64,000 nt of DNA, from contig CBDICS010000014.1 in assembly GCA_965277415.1 (NCBI GenBank), positions 73,539 to 137,538 of the forward strand. The letters run 5' to 3'. Positions 1 to 9,246 of this stretch are shown one piece after another. Source of the stretch: JAHDHW01 sp965277415 (GTDB lineage Bacteria > Bacteroidota > Bacteroidia > Chitinophagales > Saprospiraceae). The stretch's first letter is position 1. Each line of letters starts with the position of its first letter. The notes under the pieces were generated by a model. The model was not told the origin of the DNA. It ran no database searches and saw only the letters and a list, made by a program, of their open reading frames with translations. The position numbers and the translations under genes are program-made.

Positions 1-1684
1 CAGACCAGAGGTGTTGACCTTCAAATAACATCCGGATACTAGTAGAAAAATTGGACATTTCACTTAAAGCTTTCAATGGATTTGTCATAGGTGCTTCAAG
101 TGCATACGGCCAAAATAACATGCCTCCAAAATAGGAACAGATAACAACAATTAATCCTGTACTTACAATTTTCCAAGTCTGTTTTAGATTAGAAAGTGTT
201 GACCTCAATTCTGGCTGAATCAAATAACTCATTCCAACAAATAAACCAAAATAGGCAATCAATAGAATACCACCGACACGAACATTGATCGATGCGGCAA
301 TCCCCAGAATTAACATCAAAATTGTCTTAATCCCCGGACGAGGAAGTTGTTTCAAAAAACGAGTTAAATGAAGTAAGGTGAATACATAGGTTGCAGCAAA
401 TGGAATATCTTTAGGATTATTCATGCTATGTCCAAAAATCCTAGGAGAAAGCGCCATTAATATTAAAGCAAAAAATGCGATCCGCCAGCTATTTCCGACT
501 TCTCTAGCAAGCAATCCTGTAAATAGAATCATTAAAAATCCTACAAAAGCATTTAGGAGATGACGCATTTCATATGGGTCTAATCCTCCTATATGTTCAT
601 TTAACCAAGCAGCAGAATAATCAAAAAGCCCACCATAGAAATATAAATTTTTATAGTTTAGTGCATTCTCTCCTGCTTTATTGGTGTGTGTGCCATCTGT
701 CTCAAAATGTTTTAGAACGAGTTCGCCATATTCCTTCTGCAAGTGTTCATCACCCGTAATCCCATAGTCAAAACTTAAATATGGCATTGCAAAAAATAAT
801 ATTATTACAGTGATTGCAAATAATAATCTGTACCAACTGGGTTCATCGTTTCCGGATAGCCCATTTCTAAACTCTTTTATTGGTCTTGAGATAAACCAAT
901 TCCAATTTTGACGAAAAGAAATCCCAATTGTAGACAAAAACATTTTGATACTATCTGAAAACAAAGAAACCTTTGAGTCATCCTGATGCGTCCATTTTAC
1001 AGGCATTGGTTGAATAGGGATATTTTCAAATTTTGCCTGATTGAGTAATTCAATATCGTGTGCCCATCCTTTAGTCTTGAGTTGTCCAAATAATTGCTTG
1101 GCCACTGATCTCGGATAGAGTTTGAAACCGCATTGTGTATCTGTAATGTTGAGGTTGGTGAAAAGCTGGATAATGAAATTATAAATTAATCCTGCAATTC
1201 TTCTTAAAAGTTGACCTTTGACTTTTGAACTTTCATGTTCTCTAGAACCTATAAGAATCTTATTTTCTGGAAATTTTTTACCAGGTAGTAATTTTAACCA
1301 AGTAAATAACTCTGATGGTTCAGCAGCCATATCTGCATCTAGTGTCAGTATATAATCATTATTGCTTTTTTCAACCCCAGCTTTCAATGCCGCCCCTTTT
1401 CCTTGATTTTCTTTTAGTTGTATAAAATTAAAAGTTGTTTTTCCTCCAAAAACGCCGTCAAATGAATCTTGTATTTTTTTTACAGTATCGTCACTACTCC
1501 CGTCGTCTACGATTGTGATTTCAAGTGGGTTTTCCCACTGTTTATCAAATTTTTGAAGGGTTTTTAAAAGCTTATTGATTCGATTACTCTCATTATAACA
1601 AGGTATCACAAGTGAAAGTGAACCCGTGAAATTATGATTGATTACTTTTTTTGCAGAAGGATTAATTGCACGTTTTTTACTCAT
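1..1684 (-). CDS. GT2 glycosyltransferase fused to GT-C-type membrane glycosyltransferase (C-terminus cut by window edge)
   Basis: The frame is open from an ATG at 1684 to the left edge: 561 codons with no stop, so the gene is partial. Residues ~22-250 form a family 2 glycosyltransferase of the polyprenyl-phosphate sugar synthase (DPM1-like) kind. Visible motifs are VDDGSSDDT (59-67), the metal-binding DAD (116-118) and QCGFKLY (184-190). From ~288 on there are repeated hydrophobic segments. An acidic motif, DYGITGDEH (306-314), follows the first of them, as expected for the catalytic acidic residue in the first periplasmic loop of GT-C (PMT/ArnT-like) transferases. I infer that one polypeptide charges a lipid carrier on the cytoplasmic side and transfers the sugar outside. 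The acceptor is unknown. It stands alone, divergent from the aminotransferase at 2077. Confidence 0.85.
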   Translation of the reverse strand, partial: MSKKRAINPSAKKVINHNFTGSLSLVIPCYNESNRINKLLKTLQKFDKQWENPLEITIVDDGSSDDTVKKIQDSFDGVFGGKTTFNFIQLKENQGKGAALKAGVEKSNNDYILTLDADMAAEPSELFTWLKLLPGKKFPENKILIGSREHESSKVKGQLLRRIAGLIYNFIIQLFTNLNITDTQCGFKLYPRSVAKQLFGQLKTKGWAHDIELLNQAKFENIPIQPMPVKWTHQDDSKVSLFSDSIKMFLSTIGISFRQNWNWFISRPIKEFRNGLSGNDEPSWYRLLFAITVIILFFAMPYLSFDYGITGDEHLQKEYGELVLKHFETDGTHTNKAGENALNYKNLYFYGGLFDYSAAWLNEHIGGLDPYEMRHLLNAFVGFLMILFTGLLAREVGNSWRIAFFALILMALSPRIFGHSMNNPKDIPFAATYVFTLLHLTRFLKQLPRPGIKTILMLILGIAASINVRVGGILLIAYFGLFVGMSYLIQPELRSTLSNLKQTWKIVSTGLIVVICSYFGGMLFWPYALEAPMTNPLKALSEMSNFSTSIRMLFEGQHLWS

Positions 1685-2076
1685 CTATATACTGATATTT
1701 CTAGAGTCAAAACTCAAATTGTTAATTTAGAAGCAAATATTAAAAATTATTCGCAATAATAGACATTAATGTTCCAATCAAAAGAGGTATAATTTGCCAT
1801 ATTGGCTTGGTTTTGTAAAATCCAGCATTGATTTGTTTAAAATTAGTAGTTTAACTTAACATGATCGTTTGAACGGGTTCTAAGAAAAAGGAGAAGGGGA
1901 TTCAGATTTTTAAAGAATTAGCTTGAGGAATTCGTGCATCAGATTTCTAAAAGAATTACCTTTGTTCCCATTATTTAAAAAGTGTAAGCTAAAAGCTCTT
2001 AAAAGCTTTATTCCCTTCCATTCAGACCAAAAATAATTATTTGATTTTCAAAACCTTATAATCTATTTCTACAATC
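1685..2076. other. intergenic region between divergent genes
   Basis: About 390 bases between the glycosyltransferase (leftward) and aspC (rightward). No ORF, RNA gene or strong palindrome is evident. I did not find an exact TAnnTTTG promoter element here. TATAATTTG at about 1788-1796 is a near match with a three-base spacer. Confidence 0.4.
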
Positions 2077-3285
2077 ATGTCAACAGTTACAAAGTCAATC
2101 TTATCTGATAGAATTTTAAATATGGCAGAGTCCGCTACGATCGCTATGGCTCAAATGGCTCGTGAACTTAAATCTAAAGGTCATGATGTGATCAGTCTTA
2201 GTTTGGGCGAACCAGATTTTGACACACCAGATCATATCAAGGAAGCAGCTATGCAAGCCTTGAAAGATGGTTTTACTAAATATACGCCTGTTCCAGGACT
2301 TCCAGAATTACGTCAAGCCATTGTGGATAAGTTTAAAAGAGACAATGATTTAGACTTTGATATTTCTCAGATTGTTGTTTCTAATGGTGCTAAACAATCT
2401 ATTGCTAATTTGAGCTTGACGATGCTAAATGAAGGAGATGAAGCCATTATACTTGGGCCTTATTGGGTTTCGTATTATGAGATTGTTCGATTAGGAGGCG
2501 GAACTCCGGTAATTGTTTCTGCCGGAATCGAAGATGATTATAAAATAAATGCAGAAGCACTTAGAGCAGCGATTACTCCAAAAACTAAATTTGTCTTGTT
2601 TTCTTCACCATGTAATCCTACAGGTTCAGTATATACAAAGGAAGAATTAAAAGCAGTAGCGGACGTAGTGGCAGAGCATGAAGATTTATATATTATCTCT
2701 GATGAAATATACGAATACATCAATTTTACAGGAAAACATGTAAGTATTGGAGCTTTTGAAAATGTAAAAGACAGAACAATTACAGTCAATGGTTTTGCCA
2801 AAGGATTTGCTATGACAGGCTGGCGACTTGGATATATGGGCGCACCTATAGAAATAGCCAAGGCTTGTGCCAAAATGCAGGGACAATTTACCTCTGGAGC
2901 TACAGCCTTTGGGCAAAAAGCAGCAGCACATGCACTCAATTCGGATTTAGCACCTACATGGAAAATGCGGGATGCTTTTCTCAAAAGAAGGGATATCGTA
3001 ATAAAAGGACTAAGAGAGATTCCTGGATTTAATGTCAATGATCCTCAAGGTGCTTTTTATGTGTTTCCAGATATCAGTGCTTATTTTGGAAAATCTGATG
3101 GTGAAGTGACCATTAATACTTCGGTTGACTTTTGTCAGTATATCTTGATGAATGCTCATGTCGCAGTTGTCGCTGGTTCAGCATTTGGAGCAGAAGGCTG
3201 TTTTAGACTGAGTTATGCTGCTTCGGAAGAACAATTACTTGAAGCAATTAGTAGAATAAAAAATGCGGTTAAAAAATTAGTATAA
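2077..3285 (+). CDS. aspC: pyridoxal-phosphate aspartate aminotransferase (class I/II)
   Basis: 402 residues, the full length of subgroup I-gamma aspartate aminotransferases. It should interconvert aspartate and 2-oxoglutarate with oxaloacetate and glutamate in the cytosol; aromatic or prephenate specificity cannot be excluded. Visible landmarks are the substrate and PLP motifs SLGEPDFDTP (~42-51), SSPCNPTGS (~176-184), the PLP-pyridine Asp in SDEIYEY (~208-214), the Schiff-base Lys242 in NGFAKGFAMTGWR, and the carboxylate-binding Arg in CFRLSYA near the C-terminus. The ATG at 2077 gives the expected N-terminus. It is a single gene, facing the MATE exporter across a strong hairpin. Confidence 0.93.
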   Translation: MSTVTKSILSDRILNMAESATIAMAQMARELKSKGHDVISLSLGEPDFDTPDHIKEAAMQALKDGFTKYTPVPGLPELRQAIVDKFKRDNDLDFDISQIVVSNGAKQSIANLSLTMLNEGDEAIILGPYWVSYYEIVRLGGGTPVIVSAGIEDDYKINAEALRAAITPKTKFVLFSSPCNPTGSVYTKEELKAVADVVAEHEDLYIISDEIYEYINFTGKHVSIGAFENVKDRTITVNGFAKGFAMTGWRLGYMGAPIEIAKACAKMQGQFTSGATAFGQKAAAHALNSDLAPTWKMRDAFLKRRDIVIKGLREIPGFNVNDPQGAFYVFPDISAYFGKSDGEVTINTSVDFCQYILMNAHVAVVAGSAFGAEGCFRLSYAASEEQLLEAISRIKNAVKKLV

Positions 3286-3294
3286 TTGCATCCG

Positions 3295-3333
3295 TTGATA
3301 AATCCCGTGGACAATAAACACGGGATTTGTCAA
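3295..3333. terminator. bidirectional terminator-like hairpin, member of the CACGGGATTTGTCAA repeat family
   Basis: Arms 3295-3309 and 3319-3333 pair over 15 bp with one G-T wobble around a 9-nt loop, between the convergent aspC and MATE genes. The right arm CACGGGATTTGTCAA is repeated exactly at 27784-27798, and related arms occur at 30215-30310. It is therefore both a plausible terminator and one copy of a dispersed repeat. Confidence 0.7.
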
Positions 3334-3362
3334 TGAGACTATAATTTTTATGCCCCTGATAA

Positions 3363-4700
3363 TTACACCTTTAGCAAATGCCATTGTTTGGATTTAAGAT
3401 ATAAGGCACTCAATAATAACATGGCTGCCCAATAGAAAATCTCTGAAGCCCAGGCCCATTCTAAGCCACCATTGGTATACTCTACAGTGATATAAATATA
3501 GATCAAGTATAATAGTGCGCAAAGACTTTGCATTTTCAAACCAAAAGCGGTTGCTCCTGTTCCTGCCAGACCATTAAAATAAACGCCACCAAAAGAAAAA
3601 AGGAAAAGTATTCCCAGCAATACTCTTAAGGTTGGTTTCGCCTCAATAATTAAAGACATATCTTCAGAGCCTAGAAGGGGATATAACAAATATTCAGGAA
3701 ATAAAACAACAGGCAATGAAATAGCCATAGTTATTATCCAACATAGCTTTGATGTCTTCCAAATAATGGGTAAAACAGCGTCTTTTCGACGCGCTCCAAT
3801 AAAATTACTGACCAGTGTATTAATTCCTGATGAAAAGCCCCAGCAAGGTATGGAAAGGACGAGATAGACCATTCTTACTAAATTAGTGATTGCCAAAGGA
3901 CGTTCGCCCAGATTTTCTACAATACCAAAGAATACAAACCAAGATCCAAGCCCCACTACTGCTTGAGCAACAATGGGTGATCCTATTTTGAGTTGTGCTT
4001 TTATAAGCGGGATATCAATTTTTGGAAATTTAAATAAATTATAAACCCGAGAGGGTTTGTCAAAGTAAATATAAATCACAAATACAATGAAGGCAATTAC
4101 TTCAGCAATGGTACTTGCCAATCCTGCTCCCGCAATTCCCATTTCAGGAAGTCCCCATTTTCCAAAGATTAAACCATAATTGAGCAATATATTTACTATC
4201 GCTAAGATCAGCGTATCTATAACGATAAATCGAGTTTTAGCGACACCAGTATATAAAGCGATGATCGCTACTCCTGCATAAGAAAAGAAAACACCCCAGG
4301 ACCGATAATTTAGATACTCCAGACTTTTAATGAGTATAATGTCAGAGTTGACAAATAATGAGAAAAAGTAAGATGTGCCATATTGCATAAAAAAGAACAT
4401 GACTACCGCCAATGCCAGTTCAAAATAAAGCATCGCATAAAAGGTGCGACCGACTTCCGAATAATTACCTTCTCCAGCTCTTCTTGCAATCAGAATCTGT
4501 CCTCCTTTCGAAAAACCAAAGCCAATAGCAGCCACTATTAAATAAAAGACCCCCACAAAGCCAATTGCTGCAAAATCTACTTCGGAAAGATGATATAAAA
4601 ACACGCTATCACTTAATGCAATTATGTTTTGTACAGCACTACCCAACATGATGGGTGTTGAAATAGAGAGAATTTGTTTATATGAAGTGTTTAATTGCAT
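3363..4700 (-). CDS. MATE family efflux transporter
   Basis: 445 residues from the ATG at 4700; an upstream TTG at 4712 is less likely. It is strongly hydrophobic throughout, consistent with about 12 membrane segments arranged as two MatE halves. The first half opens with STPIMLGSAVQNIIALSDS, typical of the NorM/DinF superfamily. The family exports cationic drugs or metabolites in exchange for Na+ or H+; the substrate here cannot be read from sequence. It is a lone leftward gene converging on aspC. Confidence 0.88.
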   Translation of the reverse strand: MQLNTSYKQILSISTPIMLGSAVQNIIALSDSVFLYHLSEVDFAAIGFVGVFYLIVAAIGFGFSKGGQILIARRAGEGNYSEVGRTFYAMLYFELALAVVMFFFMQYGTSYFFSLFVNSDIILIKSLEYLNYRSWGVFFSYAGVAIIALYTGVAKTRFIVIDTLILAIVNILLNYGLIFGKWGLPEMGIAGAGLASTIAEVIAFIVFVIYIYFDKPSRVYNLFKFPKIDIPLIKAQLKIGSPIVAQAVVGLGSWFVFFGIVENLGERPLAITNLVRMVYLVLSIPCWGFSSGINTLVSNFIGARRKDAVLPIIWKTSKLCWIITMAISLPVVLFPEYLLYPLLGSEDMSLIIEAKPTLRVLLGILFLFSFGGVYFNGLAGTGATAFGLKMQSLCALLYLIYIYITVEYTNGGLEWAWASEIFYWAAMLLLSALYLKSKQWHLLKV

Positions 4701-4817
4701 TTGAGAGCGCAATAATATAACTTTTCGGGGATACCGCTATTATAATAAGAGAGGTTTTGGATATAAGTACAAACTTTTTCGATTAAAAGGAGCATTCCTT
4801 GTTTCTTAGAGTTGTAT

Positions 4818-4837
4818 CTTAGAGTATGTTTAAAATT
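4818..4837 (+). repeat. copy of the CTTAGAGcaTGTTTAAAtt dispersed motif
   Basis: This 20-mer recurs with one to three changes at 21028-21047, 58465-58484 and, on the minus strand, 54254-54272. It lies between the MATE gene and the oligopeptidase, just outside the foldback at 4872-4931. Confidence 0.6.
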
Positions 4838-4871
4838 CGTTTTTGATACCGAAAATGTTCAGTATAAGGTT

Positions 4872-4931
4872 CTGATGAAACCTTTTTTTCGTAGCATTTG
4901 GGGCTATACTACGAAGAAAAGGCAAAATCAG
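4872..4931. repeat. foldback hairpin upstream of the oligopeptidase
   Basis: Arms 4872-4894 and 4909-4931 pair at 18 of 23 positions around a 14-nt loop, ending in CTTCGTAG/CTACGAAG-type arms. The apex carries a GTAGC..GGCTA theme also seen in the foldbacks at 14061-14223 and 49476-49644. It lies 70 bases before the chosen start of the next gene. Confidence 0.65.
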
Positions 4932-5004
4932 GTTCTTGTAATGGGCATTTGCAGGTCAAAGTATGAAATTTAAACATGCTCTTAGAGTACTTAAAAAAGA
5001 AATT

Positions 5005-7209
5005 ATGAAAGCCATTAACTTTTTAAAACTTAGTTTTTTAGTTAGCGTATTATTTATAAGCTGTACTAATGAATCCGAAACTCACAAAAATGAGACAAAT
5101 ATAGTAAGTATGAACGAAATTAAAGCGGAAGCGCCAAAAGCCAAGAAAAAAGCTAAAGAATTAAGTATCCACGGGGATACCAGGATTGATAACTATTATT
5201 GGATGAAGCTATCTGATGAACAAAAAAATGCGGAAACGCCAGATGCTCAAACCAAAGATGTTGTCAGTTTTCTAAATGCAGAAAACGATTATACAAAAGC
5301 CAAACTCAAGCATACAGAATCTTTCCAGGAAAAACTGTATGACGAGATTGTAGGTCGGATCAAACAAGATGATTCGTCCGTTCCATATAAGGAAAATGGC
5401 TATTATTATATTACTCGATTTGAAGAAGGAAAAGAATACCCCATTTATAGTCGTAAAAAAGAAAATTTGGAAGCGGCTGAAGAGATTATGTTGAATGTCA
5501 ATGATTTAGCTAAAGACTATAAATATTTTAGTGCAGCTGGTTTGGAGGTAAGCCCAAATAATAAGATTTTATCTTTTGGAGAAGATACTTTGAGCCGTAG
5601 GATTTATACCATAAAATTTAAAGATCTTGAAACAGGAGAAATGATCGATGATGCCATTCCAAATACGACAGGACGGGCAGTTTGGGCGAATGATAATAAA
5701 ACACTTTTTTACTCTGTAAAAGATGATGCCCTTCGATCTTATAAGATATTCAAACATGTTTTGGGGACAGATGCTGCTAAGGATGAAGAAATATACCACG
5801 AAGCGGATGAAACGTTTGGCACTTTTGTTTATAAAACTAAATCTGAAAAGTATATCGTAATTGGATCTTACCAAACATTATCCTCTGAATATAGAATCCT
5901 TGATGCTGATAATCCAAATGGAACATTTAAGGTATTTCAGGAAAGAGAGCGTAATCTAGAATATGGAATAGCGCATTATAAGGACAAATTCTATGTTCGA
6001 ACAAATTTGGATGCTAAAAACTTCCGTTTGATGGAAACAGCTGTTGATGCGACATCAAAGGATAATTGGAAAGAGGTGATTGGCAATCGGGAAGATGTTC
6101 TTTTAGAAGGAATGGATATTTTTAAAGATTACATCGTACTCTCAGAACGTAAAGCTGGGATTACTAATATTCGTATTCGACCCTGGACAGGAGAAGAACA
6201 TTATATAGCGTTTAAGGATGAGGCTTATCTGGCTTATACTTCTGTTAATCCTGAATTTGATACAGAGGTACTTCGCATTGGTTATACCTCAATGACTACA
6301 CCTAACTCTACGTTTGATTATAATATGCGAACAAAGGAGATGAGGCTATTAAAAGAAACGGAAGTAGTCGGAGATTTTGATTCTAATAATTATGTATCAG
6401 AAAGACATTTTGCGCCCGCAAGAGATGGTCAGAAAGTTCCAATTTCTTTGGTTTATAAGAAAGGGACGAAACTTGATGGCAGTTCACCATTGCTTTTATA
6501 TGCTTACGGTTCTTATGGAAATAGTATGGATCCTTATTTTAGTTCTGTTCGATTGAGTTTATTGGATCGTGGTTTTGTTTATGCAATTGCTCATATTAGA
6601 GGTGGCGAAGAAATGGGGCGTTGGTGGTATGAGGATGGTAAATTATTAAAAAAGAAGAATACTTTTTATGACTTTATAGACTGCGGAAAATATTTGGTTG
6701 ATAAAAAATATAGTGCTAAAGATAAACTTTTTGCGATGGGAGGAAGTGCAGGTGGACTCTTGATGGGAGCAGTAGTTAACATGGAACCGGATATGTGGAG
6801 AGGTGTTGTTGCAGCGGTACCATTTGTAGATGTCGTTTCTACGATGTTGGATGAAGATATCCCTTTGACCACTGGAGAATTTGATGAATGGGGCAATCCT
6901 AAAGATAAAACGTATTATGATTATATAAAATCGTATTCTCCTTATGATAATGTAGAAGCAAAGAATTATCCAAATATGCTTGTTACGACAGGGTATCATG
7001 ACTCTCAGGTTCAATACTGGGAACCAGCTAAATGGGTTGCAAAACTGCGCGAGCTAAAAACAGACAACAATACTTTATTACTACATACTAATATGGTCGC
7101 AGGACATGGAGGAGCTTCTGGACGTTTTGCTCGATTTAAAGAAACTGCATTGGAGTATGCTTTCTTCTTGGACCTTGTTGGAATAAATGAAGGGAAGATG
7201 ATGAATTGA
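5005..7209 (+). CDS. oligopeptidase B-type prolyl oligopeptidase family serine peptidase (S9A), predicted lipoprotein
   Basis: 734 residues from the ATG at 5005. An earlier in-frame ATG at 4963 would put the signal peptide internally. The N-terminus is a lipoprotein signal with lipobox LFISC (Cys20), so the enzyme is predicted to sit on a membrane surface rather than in the cytosol like E. coli PtrB. A seven-bladed propeller region is followed by the hydrolase domain with Ser581 (GGSAGG), Asp666 (GYHDSQV) and His701 (AGHGGASG). The 'MEPDMW' stretch after the serine and TGEFDEWGNP are characteristic of oligopeptidase B, which cleaves short peptides after Arg or Lys. The next gene follows after 46 bases. 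Confidence 0.9.
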   Translation: MKAINFLKLSFLVSVLFISCTNESETHKNETNIVSMNEIKAEAPKAKKKAKELSIHGDTRIDNYYWMKLSDEQKNAETPDAQTKDVVSFLNAENDYTKAKLKHTESFQEKLYDEIVGRIKQDDSSVPYKENGYYYITRFEEGKEYPIYSRKKENLEAAEEIMLNVNDLAKDYKYFSAAGLEVSPNNKILSFGEDTLSRRIYTIKFKDLETGEMIDDAIPNTTGRAVWANDNKTLFYSVKDDALRSYKIFKHVLGTDAAKDEEIYHEADETFGTFVYKTKSEKYIVIGSYQTLSSEYRILDADNPNGTFKVFQERERNLEYGIAHYKDKFYVRTNLDAKNFRLMETAVDATSKDNWKEVIGNREDVLLEGMDIFKDYIVLSERKAGITNIRIRPWTGEEHYIAFKDEAYLAYTSVNPEFDTEVLRIGYTSMTTPNSTFDYNMRTKEMRLLKETEVVGDFDSNNYVSERHFAPARDGQKVPISLVYKKGTKLDGSSPLLLYAYGSYGNSMDPYFSSVRLSLLDRGFVYAIAHIRGGEEMGRWWYEDGKLLKKKNTFYDFIDCGKYLVDKKYSAKDKLFAMGGSAGGLLMGAVVNMEPDMWRGVVAAVPFVDVVSTMLDEDIPLTTGEFDEWGNPKDKTYYDYIKSYSPYDNVEAKNYPNMLVTTGYHDSQVQYWEPAKWVAKLRELKTDNNTLLLHTNMVAGHGGASGRFARFKETALEYAFFLDLVGINEGKMMN

Positions 7210-7255
7210 TACGCTGTCCTTTGGCGAAATTAGTAGGAATTATCAATCATTTTTT

Positions 7256-8008
7256 ATGAAATTGAAATTTTTAATTGGCTTGTTTTTTTTCAGTACCGCA
7301 TTCCTTTTAGCACAAGAGAATGTTGAAGACACAGATTTTGTAGAGGAATTTCCTACACCTAAGTTTAGTTTTGGTATGGAGTTCAATTTGGGCGTTCCAT
7401 TAAATGATTTCAGGGAAAACCTAGATCAGTTAGCATGGGGTTTTAGTGGTAGTTTTATGATGCGCGCCAATCCTACTTCTGATCTTCCTTTATATCTAGG
7501 TCTATCAGGAGGCGTGTTGTTTTATGATGTAGAAATCCAAGATCAATTGGTCTTTATTGATGGATTCACATTGCAAGGAAGGTCAACTACTCGAAATGGA
7601 ATAGTCGTAGGACATGGAATGTTTCGAATCTTGCCTCAATTTAATTTGCCATTCCAACCTTATTTAGATGGAATGTTGGGATTGAAAAATTTTTATACAA
7701 GAACTATGTGGGAAGAACTGGATCCTCCTGATAATGAAGAGGCCTTGGACGATAGTTTTATTGAACATGGAGATTTTGCGGTTAGTTACGGAGGGGCAAT
7801 AGGATTACAAATGATTGTAGGCCATTCAGAAGGTGTATTTATACTATTAGATGCAAGGTGTTTATATTTGACAGGACCTTCCGCTGACTATTTAGTACGC
7901 AATGAAGACCCTAATAATGTAATTATTGATACGATTGATGCCTTTGAAGAAAAGAATTCTACTACAGATCTACTTATTCCCCAAATTGGTCTTAGCTTTG
8001 TGTTTTAG
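7256..8008 (+). CDS. predicted outer-membrane beta-barrel protein, function unknown
   Basis: 250 residues with a cleavable signal peptide (charged MKLK, a hydrophobic core, AQEN after the probable cleavage site). The mature part alternates short hydrophobic and polar strands and ends in SFVF, an aromatic C-terminus typical of outer-membrane barrels. I recognise no named family. It follows the oligopeptidase closely and may be co-transcribed with it. Confidence 0.6.
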   Translation: MKLKFLIGLFFFSTAFLLAQENVEDTDFVEEFPTPKFSFGMEFNLGVPLNDFRENLDQLAWGFSGSFMMRANPTSDLPLYLGLSGGVLFYDVEIQDQLVFIDGFTLQGRSTTRNGIVVGHGMFRILPQFNLPFQPYLDGMLGLKNFYTRTMWEELDPPDNEEALDDSFIEHGDFAVSYGGAIGLQMIVGHSEGVFILLDARCLYLTGPSADYLVRNEDPNNVIIDTIDAFEEKNSTTDLLIPQIGLSFVF

Positions 8009-8076
8009 AAATCAGGGAATTAATTTTAGATAAACCCTAGAATAAACATACTTAGATATTTCTACTCGAAAATATA

Positions 8077-9144
8077 ATGGAAGAGAAAAATAAAGAAAAC
8101 TTGAATGATACCACAAGTAATGAGCTTTTTGAGCATTTCAAACTTGTGGCAGATCCTGGGCAAACGCCAATTAGGATTGATATTTTCGTGCTAAACAAAA
8201 TAGAAAAAGCTTCTCGAAATCGAATTCAAAATGCGATAAGAGAAGGAGCTATTTTAGTCAATGGCAAAACGGTCAAGCCTAATTTTAAAATCAAACCGGG
8301 AATGGAAATTACGATGTCTCTTCCGAAGCCTCCAAGAGAAGATCAACCTGTCGTTCCTGAAAATATTCCTTTGGATATTCGTTACGAAGATGATGATGTC
8401 ATGGTCATTCAAAAACCAGCTGGCATGACTGTTCATCCTGGTGTGGGTACACCAAATGGTACTTTAGTCAATGGCTTGGTCTACTATTTTCAAAACCATC
8501 CATTACCAATCAAAGAAGGCAACTATAGTGATCGACCGGGATTGGTGCATAGAATAGATAAAGATACAACAGGTTTAATGGTGATCGCAAAAAATCAAAA
8601 TGCGATGACGCATTTATCCAAGCAGTTCTTTGATCATACAACAGAACGTAAATACCAAGCACTGATTTGGGGAGAAATAGATGAAGATGAGGGAACGATA
8701 GTCGGTAACATTGCTAGAGACCCACGTAATGCCATTCTAAGAGCAGTGGTAGATGAAGAGGACGGTGGAAAACATGCCATTACACATTTCAAGGTGCTTG
8801 AACGATTGTATTATGTAAGTTTGGTAGAGTGTCAACTTGAAACGGGGCGGACTCATCAGATCAGAATTCATTTTAAACACAAAGGTCATCCCTTGTTTGG
8901 TGATACGCGCTATGGTGGAAACCGAATACATAAAGGCACCGTTTTTACAAAGTATCGTCAATTCGTTGAAAATTGTTTTAAACTAATTCCGCGTCAAGCT
9001 TTGCATGCAAAAACTTTAGGTTTTGATCATCCAACAACAGGGGAGCGCATGATTTTCGAATCAGAATTGCCTGAGGATTTTAAAAATGTTTTAAATAAAT
9101 GGCGGAATTATGTTGGTGGAAGGAAAGAACTCGCAGAGAAATAA
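8077..9144 (+). CDS. rluD: 23S rRNA pseudouridine synthase, RluA/RluD family
   Basis: 355 residues. An N-terminal S4 RNA-binding domain (~30-80, with SRNRIQNAIREGAILVNG) precedes the catalytic domain. The signature HRIDKDTTGL (158-167) contains the catalytic Asp161, and GRTHQIRIHF is the conserved downstream motif. The presence of S4 and the overall length favour RluD, which modifies helix 69 of 23S rRNA, but RluC-like specificity cannot be excluded. Confidence 0.9.
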   Translation: MEEKNKENLNDTTSNELFEHFKLVADPGQTPIRIDIFVLNKIEKASRNRIQNAIREGAILVNGKTVKPNFKIKPGMEITMSLPKPPREDQPVVPENIPLDIRYEDDDVMVIQKPAGMTVHPGVGTPNGTLVNGLVYYFQNHPLPIKEGNYSDRPGLVHRIDKDTTGLMVIAKNQNAMTHLSKQFFDHTTERKYQALIWGEIDEDEGTIVGNIARDPRNAILRAVVDEEDGGKHAITHFKVLERLYYVSLVECQLETGRTHQIRIHFKHKGHPLFGDTRYGGNRIHKGTVFTKYRQFVENCFKLIPRQALHAKTLGFDHPTTGERMIFESELPEDFKNVLNKWRNYVGGRKELAEK

Positions 9145-9180
9145 TAAGCGCCTCATAAAGCCTGTTAAAATTGATGAGAA

Positions 9181-9203
9181 GTCCTAGAAGGACGATCACA
9201 AAA
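9181..9203 (+). repeat. single GATCAC micro-hairpin unit
   Basis: GTCCTAGAAGGAC is a perfect 5-bp stem with an AGA loop, followed directly by GATCACAAAA. This is the same design as the multi-unit arrays at 11500, 52294, 52719 and 53604. It lies between rluD and the DUF1415 gene. Confidence 0.6.
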
Positions 9204-9246
9204 TCATCAAGGCGGAAGGGATCATTATCAAAACATTATTTATTCT

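Noticed and set aside
2538..3038. 166-residue frame on the minus strand inside aspC
   Set aside because: It lies wholly opposite a well-conserved gene and has no recognisable domain or start context; it is an antisense shadow.
4963..5004. Upstream ATG for the oligopeptidase
   Set aside because: It adds 14 charged residues before a complete lipoprotein signal peptide and lies near the foldback; the ATG at 5005 fits better.
5569..5874. 101-residue minus-strand frame in the oligopeptidase gene
   Set aside because: Antisense shadow of conserved coding sequence with no supporting features.
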